Below, piece after piece: positions 6,241 to 10,300 of a stretch of DNA of 10,300 nucleotides. The notes beneath the pieces are model-generated. The model saw only the letters and a program-made list of their open reading frames with translations, did not search any database and was not told the DNA's origin. Made by a program: the position numbers and the translations under genes. This DNA comes from DT-110 sp964342305. Its GTDB lineage: Bacteria; Bacteroidota; Bacteroidia; Chitinophagales; Saprospiraceae. The stretch's first letter is position 1, and each line of letters opens with the position of its first letter. The stretch covers positions 1 through 10,300 of the forward strand of contig CAYFGK010000171.1 of the NCBI GenBank assembly GCA_964342305.1, given 5' to 3'.

Positions 6241-7518
6241 ATGCGATCCCTGACGATGTTTTTTGCCTGTGCTTTACTCGCCACTTCCCTGGCTTCTTGT
6301 CTGCGCGACACCTGCGAGGCCGAAGTAGAGTACATTCGCTACGACCCGATTTACGTGCAAGCTGCTTCCTTCCGCACGGAGATCGGCCCCGAAGCTCCCC
6401 GGGAGCTGGAAAATCCCGGAAAGATTTACGCCTATGGCGATTACTTGTTTATCAACGAGCCCCAACAGGGCATTCACTTGTTTGACAATTCGGATCCGGA
6501 GAATCCACAAGCCATTTCCTTTATCGAGATCGAAGGCAACGTGGATATGGCCGTACAGAACGGGCTGCTCTACGCCGACAACTACGTGGACCTGGTGGTC
6601 TTCGATATTCGCAACCCGGAATCCATCGAGATGGTGGGCCGCACCGAGAATGCCTTCCCGGATTATGGGTTTGATCAGGAGCGGGGCTTCCTGGTCGGGT
6701 ACGAAGAGACGGACATCGTCGAGAAGCAACCGTGCAGCGAGGGCGACTGGTTCCGCGGTGGTGGTGGGATATTCTGGGTCAACGCCGAATTAGATTTTTC
6801 CACCGCCCTGGGAAATGATGCCGGGGTTCCTTCTCCCAACCAGACCGGTGTTGGTGGCTCCCTGGCGCGCTTCACCATCGGTTTCAACCGCCTGTACGTC
6901 GCCGACGACAGCGATCAGCTAAAGGTATTCAGCCTGCGCAATCCCGAGCAACCGGAACTGGTGAATACCAGCTATATCGGTTGGGCGATTGAGACCATTT
7001 TCCCCTACGGTGACCACCTGTTTATCGGTGCCGCCAACGGTATGCACATCGTCAGTGTGGAAGATCCCGATAATCCGCAACACTTGTCTACTTTCTGGCA
7101 CACTACTGCCTGTGATCCGGTATACATCGACGGTGACTACGCTTACGTTACGCTGCGCGATGGTACCGAGTGTGAAGGTTTCGCTAACCAGTTGGACGTG
7201 ATCAATATTGAAGACCTCTTCAATCCACGTCTGGTGAAGACCTTCCCCATGCATCATCCCATTGGTTTGTCGGTTCGTAACGAGCACTTATATCTATGCG
7301 ATGATGATGCGGGCCTCAAGGTATTCGATGCTTCTGATCCCGCCCGCGTGGGTAACCGTCTGCTGGCCGAAATTAAGAGTATCAATGCGGTCGATGCCAT
7401 CGCACTGCCGGGGCGTCCGGTGCTGTTGATCATTGGTCGCGACGGCCTGTACCAATTCGATATTTCCGAACCCGCCAGTCCACTTCCATTGAGTGTGATT
7501 CCGGCCTTTGAATCGTAA
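6241..7518 (+). CDS. LVIVD-repeat beta-propeller lipoprotein
   Basis: The 425-residue protein has a lipoprotein signal peptide ending SLASC, with lipobox Cys20. The mature part contains seven recognisable LVIVD-type blade strands followed by the usual (S/R)DP/NP turn: IHLFDNSDPENP (79-89), LVVFDIRNPES (118-128), LKVFSLRNPEQP (227-238), MHIVSVEDPDNP (268-279), LDVINIEDLFNP (318-329), LKVFDASDPA (359-368) and LYQFDISEPASP (403-414). Seven units suggest a closed seven-bladed propeller. A Gly-rich insertion (about 150-205, with FRGGGGIFWV) separates the second and third blades. Proteins of this family in Bacteroidota are envelope lipoproteins of unresolved function, probably protein- or ligand-binding scaffolds. 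The next gene starts 4 bp after its stop, indicating one operon. Confidence 0.9.
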   Translation: MRSLTMFFACALLATSLASCLRDTCEAEVEYIRYDPIYVQAASFRTEIGPEAPRELENPGKIYAYGDYLFINEPQQGIHLFDNSDPENPQAISFIEIEGNVDMAVQNGLLYADNYVDLVVFDIRNPESIEMVGRTENAFPDYGFDQERGFLVGYEETDIVEKQPCSEGDWFRGGGGIFWVNAELDFSTALGNDAGVPSPNQTGVGGSLARFTIGFNRLYVADDSDQLKVFSLRNPEQPELVNTSYIGWAIETIFPYGDHLFIGAANGMHIVSVEDPDNPQHLSTFWHTTACDPVYIDGDYAYVTLRDGTECEGFANQLDVINIEDLFNPRLVKTFPMHHPIGLSVRNEHLYLCDDDAGLKVFDASDPARVGNRLLAEIKSINAVDAIALPGRPVLLIIGRDGLYQFDISEPASPLPLSVIPAFES

Positions 7519-7522
7519 TCCC

Positions 7523-8146
7523 ATGATTCGCATATTCTTTGAGCCCTGTCTCTGGATATGGCTCCTGTTTGCACCGGCTTTGTTATTAGCACAATCAGAT
7601 GGGACGAATGCGGTGCCGTCCGAACCCCATGAACCTACGACCCTGCCAGGCTGGGCCCACCAATTAGAGGTGGGCATCAGCTTCGGCGAAAACTGGAATG
7701 GGAATGGGGTAACTGGTTTTGCCACCGAGTACACCTTTAGTAAGCTTTTGGCAAAGAGTATGTATCTGGGGCTCACGACGGGCCTCAATCAACCCGACCC
7801 GGTAGCGCGTTATATGATGATACCCCTGGCCGTTGACTTCACCTGGGCCGCCGGTGTCGGTGAACGGAAACACCCCTGGACTTTTGGGGTAAATTCCGGG
7901 TATGCCTGGGCAGCTCGTCAGCCCCTGGTCACCGGCGGGTTTACCGGTATTAAGGGTGGCTGGCGAATGCAACTCAGCGTTGGACGCATGTTTGCCACGG
8001 GTGGCGACACCAAGGTGTTGTTCGACGTGGGCTACGCCCGCCAGAATACGGTCCAGGAGTTCGATTTTCCCTGGTGGGGCGAACTGAACCGCCGGGAAGC
8101 CATTACCCATAATCGATATCAGTTTCGTTTTGGGGTGCTGTTTTAA
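7523..8146 (+). CDS. Secreted outer-membrane beta-barrel-like protein
   Basis: The ATG at 7523 begins a convincing signal peptide, MIRIFFEPCLWIWLLFAPAL followed by LLAQ, with cleavage near residue 23-24. An in-frame TTG at 7508 would overlap the upstream gene and adds nothing. The 207-residue protein then shows repeated amphipathic beta-strands ending in aromatic residues: HQLEVGISFGENW, YLGLTTGLN, WTFGVNSGYAW, WRMQLSVGRMF, KVLFDVGYARQN. It finishes with YQFRFGVLF. A C-terminal Phe on such a strand is the usual signal for outer-membrane assembly, and about eight strands could form a small barrel. I cannot assign a named family. It sits 4 bp downstream of the LVIVD lipoprotein gene, so the products may work together at the outer membrane (inference). 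A 15-bp perfect hairpin follows the stop codon directly. Confidence 0.8.
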   Translation: MIRIFFEPCLWIWLLFAPALLLAQSDGTNAVPSEPHEPTTLPGWAHQLEVGISFGENWNGNGVTGFATEYTFSKLLAKSMYLGLTTGLNQPDPVARYMMIPLAVDFTWAAGVGERKHPWTFGVNSGYAWAARQPLVTGGFTGIKGGWRMQLSVGRMFATGGDTKVLFDVGYARQNTVQEFDFPWWGELNRREAITHNRYQFRFGVLF

Positions 8147-8204
8147 CGGGAGGTTGGGCCTGGCGTATTGTATAAAGAGAAACTGTTCAAGGCCCAACCT
8201 CCCG
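8147..8204 (+). terminator. Long perfect hairpin after the LVIVD/barrel operon
   Basis: CGGGAGGTTGGGCCT (8147-8161) pairs perfectly over 15 bp with 8190-8204, with a 28-nt loop. It begins at the base after the stop codon. No T-run follows, as is common for Bacteroidota 3' hairpins, so termination versus RNA 3'-end protection cannot be decided from sequence. Confidence 0.6.
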
Positions 8205-8211
8205 GTATATT

Positions 8212-8274
8212 GTAGTAGGTAATTGGTATAGGGGCTTTTTACACATCCTACTACTTTATACCCACTACTATACC
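8212..8274. repeat. Heptanucleotide array 5, mirrored (TAGTAGG / CCTACTA)
   Basis: The left side reads TAGTAGG, TAATTGG, TATAGGG (8213-8233). The right side reads CCTACTA, CTTTATA, CCCACTA, CTATACC (8247-8274). Both follow a 7-nt step. GTAGTAGG (8212-8219) pairs perfectly with CCTACTAC (8247-8254), and GGTATA (8225-8230) can pair with TATACC (8269-8274). The unit is more degenerate than in arrays 2 and 3. Confidence 0.55.
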
Positions 8275-8370
8275 GACAACGAAGTGGTTTGGGACTCCAA
8301 ACCACTTCGAGTCGAGTATATACTCGCGTTGAAAAGGTTTGGGCTTTGCCAAACCTTTTCGGAAGCGGTA
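8271..8370. repeat. Three-hairpin intergenic repeat, copy 2 (complete)
   Basis: This is the complete copy of the element at 1-112. Hairpin 1 has a perfect 13-bp stem (8280-8292 with 8297-8309) and the loop GACT. Next is the perfect palindrome CGAGTATATACTCG (8313-8326). Hairpin 3 has an 11-bp stem (AAAAGGTTTGG 8332-8342 with 8349-8359) and a 6-nt loop. The ends are short inverted repeats: TACCG-4 nt-CGAA on the left (8271-8283) against TTCGG-AAG-CGGTA on the right (8358-8370). It encodes nothing and could be a non-autonomous mobile or REP-like element. Confidence 0.8.
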
Positions 8371-8377
8371 CAAATAC

Positions 8378-8434
8378 AATGTGAGGTTGTGGTACTAAGT
8401 GATTTCGCGAAGGAGTAGACCTCAACCTCACATT
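8378..8434 (+). promoter_or_regulatory. Inverted repeat directly upstream of the ECF sigma gene
   Basis: AATGTGAGGTTG (8378-8389) pairs perfectly with CAACCTCACATT (8423-8434), extendable by about 4 bp past one mismatch. The apical region contains the 8-bp palindrome TTCGCGAA (8404-8411). It ends 13 bp before the sigma-factor ATG, so it would lie in the promoter or the leader RNA and could control expression of the sigma operon. No clear TAnnTTTG promoter was found nearby. Confidence 0.5.
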
Positions 8435-8447
8435 ACCTAAATGCTAC

Positions 8448-9008
8448 ATGATCCGAAAAAAAGAGTATACCGAGCAAGAGTTAGTGGAAGGATGCTGTCG
8501 GAACGACCGCTACTTTCAGGAGTTGTTGTATCGCCGCTTCTTTCCTACGATGCAGCGAATGGTACAACGGTATACTACGGATCCAGAGGTAGGCCTGACC
8601 ATCATTAATAATGGGTTCCTGAAGATCTTTCAAAAGATCGATACCTATTCCTTTAGTGGTTCCCTGGAGGGATGGATCCGACGGATCGTCTTCCGGGCGC
8701 TGGCCGATCACTTTCGGTCCGAAAAACGGTCCCTCCAATTTCTGGAACTCGAAAACCGGGATGCCCCCACCGTAACCGGGGCGCTGGATAAACTATTCCT
8801 CGAAGACTTACTCAGCCTGGTCGATCAGTTGCCGGCCGTCAGCAAGGAGGTCTTCCGATTGTACTGCATCGAAGGCTATAACCACCGCGAGATCGGCGAG
8901 CAACTGAATATGAGTGAGGGCACCTCCAAATGGCATTTGTCGAAGGCGCGGGAAAAACTAAGAACCCTGATTAATAAGCAATACAAGGACAGAAGTTATG
9001 CAGGATGA
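8448..9008 (+). CDS. ECF-type RNA polymerase sigma-70 family factor
   Basis: The 186-residue protein is typical in length for an extracytoplasmic-function sigma factor, with regions 2 and 4 only. Region 2 spans about residues 22-92: FQELLYRRFFPTMQRMV (core-binding), then GFLKIFQKIDTY and SLEGWIRRIVFRALADHFRS, matching the usual F.W(L/I)..I..N...D..R pattern, with Ala in place of the common Asn. A linker (93-115) leads to region 4 (about 116-175): LPAVSKEVFRLYCIEGYNHREIGEQL, whose helix-turn-helix continues NMSEGTSKWHLSKAREKLR and recognises the -35-type element. It is cytosolic and redirects RNA polymerase to an unknown regulon. Its stop codon lies inside the next gene (11-bp overlap), so it is co-translated with its probable membrane regulator. 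A strong inverted repeat precedes the start. Confidence 0.95.
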   Translation: MIRKKEYTEQELVEGCCRNDRYFQELLYRRFFPTMQRMVQRYTTDPEVGLTIINNGFLKIFQKIDTYSFSGSLEGWIRRIVFRALADHFRSEKRSLQFLELENRDAPTVTGALDKLFLEDLLSLVDQLPAVSKEVFRLYCIEGYNHREIGEQLNMSEGTSKWHLSKAREKLRTLINKQYKDRSYAG

Positions 9009-10191
9009 GCAATTTAATTATGTAGATCGGGGCTGGGCAGCCATGAAGGAGACCCTCGACCGGGAGATGCCGGTGGAACGTCGCCGCCGGGCCATCTGGT
9101 GGTGGTTTCCGGTGGGTATTGGAGCTTTACTGTTGTTGGGTTGGGCCATCTGGAGTATCACGCCCATGACCAAAAGCCCCGCCCCCGATCCGGTCGCCCA
9201 AACCAATGGCCGTTCCTCCGCTGCCAACACACCTGAAACCACCGGCTCCAATACCGGAGTTACGGGCAGGAATTCCGGTTCCGGCCAATCGACAGCACCG
9301 GAAATACCTTCCCGTGTGGCTCTGCCCGTTGGTGACCGAACCGCAACGGAAGCGCTCCCCTTACTGCCATCCCGTACAATCGCCTTGTCTTATTCCGTAC
9401 CTCAGCCCCGTTTGCTCACTGATATTGATCTGACCATACACCCGGATATGCTGGTACCCTTTGCACCTGTCCCATCCAGATTTGCTTCGCTGACTGTAAA
9501 GCAGCCCGATTCTCCAGCTTCTGTGCTGGACTTTCAGGCCCGCACTCCCTGGCAGCTTTGGATAGAGGCGGGCACTCACCACGGCGGCACCAATTGGCTG
9601 TCGGGGGGGCAGGTTGGCGTTTTACTGCGTAAACCACTGGGAAAATGGCAATTCCAGACGGGCCTTTCCCTGGGAATGCGCCAACTGGCCTACGAGCGTG
9701 GAACGGAATTCGTGAGTCTCAGTCAAAGCGAGCAGGACAGCCCGGTAAATCCCGATGTAGGCCTCGGTAATCCCAATAATATTGAGGCCCCGCTGCCTAC
9801 TGATCTGTCTTTGCTGGCCACCCAATTGCGTACCCAGGCAACTCTGCAGCGTAGCCTTGGTGAACACTGGCGCCTGGCCTTTGGTGTTGGTGCGAGCTAC
9901 TGGGTCGATGCCCGCCGGCAGTGGACCTACGCGCCGGGAGCATCTTTCGAACCTCCCGAGGAAAGCCGGGATTTTGTCAACCAATTTTCCGGCAGCAATG
10001 GTCAACGGGTTACCGAAACAACCTTCCGCTCCTTCGGCTTGTCCGCATTAGCCGGAATAGAATATCAGTTCAATCCCCGCTGGGCCGCCGGACTGGATTA
10101 CCATTTCGGCCTCACGAATCATTCACTGGTGGATGGGTTCGGAATGTATGATCGGTACGGGCAGGTGAGCATTCGGTACCGGATTAAATGA
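8998..10191 (+). CDS. Probable anti-sigma / beta-barrel-like fusion protein
   Basis: The 397-residue protein has four segments. Residues 1-31 are a cytoplasmic tail (NYVDRGWAAMKETLDREMP) with the D..W..M...LD..MP pattern often seen in Bacteroidota proteins encoded next to ECF sigma genes. Residues 32-54 form a hydrophobic helix (AIWWWFPVGIGALLLLGWAI) preceded by RRRR, placing the N-terminus in the cytoplasm. Residues 55-180 are a Pro/Ser/Thr/Gly-rich linker long enough to cross the periplasm. Residues 185-397 carry repeated amphipathic strands typical of small outer-membrane barrels (WQLWIEAGTHHGG, GQVGVLLRKPLG, WQFQTGLSLGMRQLAY, WRLAFGVGASYWVD, FGLSALAGIEYQF, WAAGLDYHFGL, YGQVSIRYRIK). There is no cleavable signal peptide. 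Together with the 11-bp overlap with the sigma gene, this suggests a membrane anti-sigma factor whose sensor is itself barrel-like (inference). The C-terminal domain could instead be a soluble periplasmic beta domain. Confidence 0.8.
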   Translation: MQDEQFNYVDRGWAAMKETLDREMPVERRRRAIWWWFPVGIGALLLLGWAIWSITPMTKSPAPDPVAQTNGRSSAANTPETTGSNTGVTGRNSGSGQSTAPEIPSRVALPVGDRTATEALPLLPSRTIALSYSVPQPRLLTDIDLTIHPDMLVPFAPVPSRFASLTVKQPDSPASVLDFQARTPWQLWIEAGTHHGGTNWLSGGQVGVLLRKPLGKWQFQTGLSLGMRQLAYERGTEFVSLSQSEQDSPVNPDVGLGNPNNIEAPLPTDLSLLATQLRTQATLQRSLGEHWRLAFGVGASYWVDARRQWTYAPGASFEPPEESRDFVNQFSGSNGQRVTETTFRSFGLSALAGIEYQFNPRWAAGLDYHFGLTNHSLVDGFGMYDRYGQVSIRYRIK

Positions 10192-10254
10192 TTTTTAATG
10201 TTTAATTTTTAGTTTTTAATTAGGGTTGAATTAAAAATTAAGAACTAGGACTGT
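10192..10254. repeat. Heptanucleotide array 4, AT-rich and mirrored (TTTTTAA / AATTAAA)
   Basis: It starts at the base after the stop codon. Left units are TTTTTAA, TGTTTAA, TTTTTAG, TTTTTAA (10192-10219). After a decayed unit come mirrored units TGAATTA, AAAATTA, AGAACTA (10227-10247). TTTTTAATT (10213-10221) pairs perfectly with AATTAAAAA (10229-10237) around a 7-nt loop. It probably serves as the 3' hairpin of the sigma operon transcript. Nothing is recognisable in 10255-10300. Confidence 0.65.
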
Positions 10255-10300
10255 ACGAAACTTGATCGATAGTGCTTTTTGGGGCAAAACCCACCCTCTA

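Noticed and set aside
7508..7522. TTG start for the barrel-like protein, overlapping the LVIVD gene
   Set aside because: The ATG at 7523 starts the signal peptide directly, and the extension adds only a few polar residues.
7664..8431. A 255-residue open frame on the minus strand across the barrel gene and the palindromic region
   Set aside because: It is antisense to a gene with a clear signal peptide and strand pattern, it runs through the hairpins and repeat, and its translation has no domain or compositional character of a protein.
1..10300. tRNA, rRNA, transposase or phage gene
   Set aside because: No such sequence was recognised on either strand by eye. A covariance-model scan was not possible here.

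Overview
The window looks like chromosomal DNA from a member of the Bacteroidota, most likely a marine or environmental Saprospiria/Lewinella-type organism (inference). The grounds are: lipoproteins and Sec-exported proteins with short signal peptides ending in ...AQ or a lipobox Cys; an LVIVD-repeat lipoprotein; an ECF sigma factor overlapping a membrane-anchored partner; few purine-rich Shine-Dalgarno sequences; and a few candidate promoters resembling the Bacteroidota TTTG/TAnnTTTG type. No rRNA, tRNA, CRISPR array, transposase or phage gene is visible.

Layout, left to right. Positions 1-112 hold a repeat made of three successive hairpins, whose second copy lies at 8271-8370. Next come an NTF2/SnoaL-like gene (228-695), a lipoprotein gene translationally coupled by ATGA to a VOC-family gene (834-2062), a 278-bp non-coding stretch with a small heptanucleotide array, and a small secreted protein gene (2340-2786). 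That gene converges on a lipoprotein cytochrome c gene (2890-3339, minus), which follows a tandem-domain UspA gene (3457-4299, minus). The uspA gene diverges from pgi, glucose-6-phosphate isomerase (4483-6132, plus). After pgi come an LVIVD beta-propeller lipoprotein gene and a 4-bp-spaced beta-barrel-like secreted protein gene (6241-8146). A 300-bp stretch of stacked palindromes (8147-8447) then leads to an ECF sigma factor gene (8448-9008). This overlaps by 11 bp a gene for an unusual protein joining an anti-sigma-like cytoplasmic tail, one inner-membrane helix, a long periplasmic linker and a C-terminal beta-barrel-like domain (8998-10191).

How the genes relate. pgi is housekeeping. The sigma/barrel pair looks like a self-contained envelope-sensing switch: the second protein could hold the sigma factor at the inner membrane while its C-terminal domain sits in or at the outer membrane. 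The LVIVD lipoprotein and its barrel-like neighbour are probably an envelope pair. The other genes are accessory.

The most unusual content is intergenic. At least four, probably five, gene ends carry arrays with a strict 7-nt period. Each locus has its own heptamer (CACGGCC, CAGTNNN, AGGTTTG/ACCTCAC, TTTTTAA, TAGTAGG). Most have a second array in inverted orientation, so the transcript could form a long hairpin, and several abut or run into stop codons. The two copies of the three-hairpin repeat also differ by what looks like an inversion of the centre of the third hairpin.
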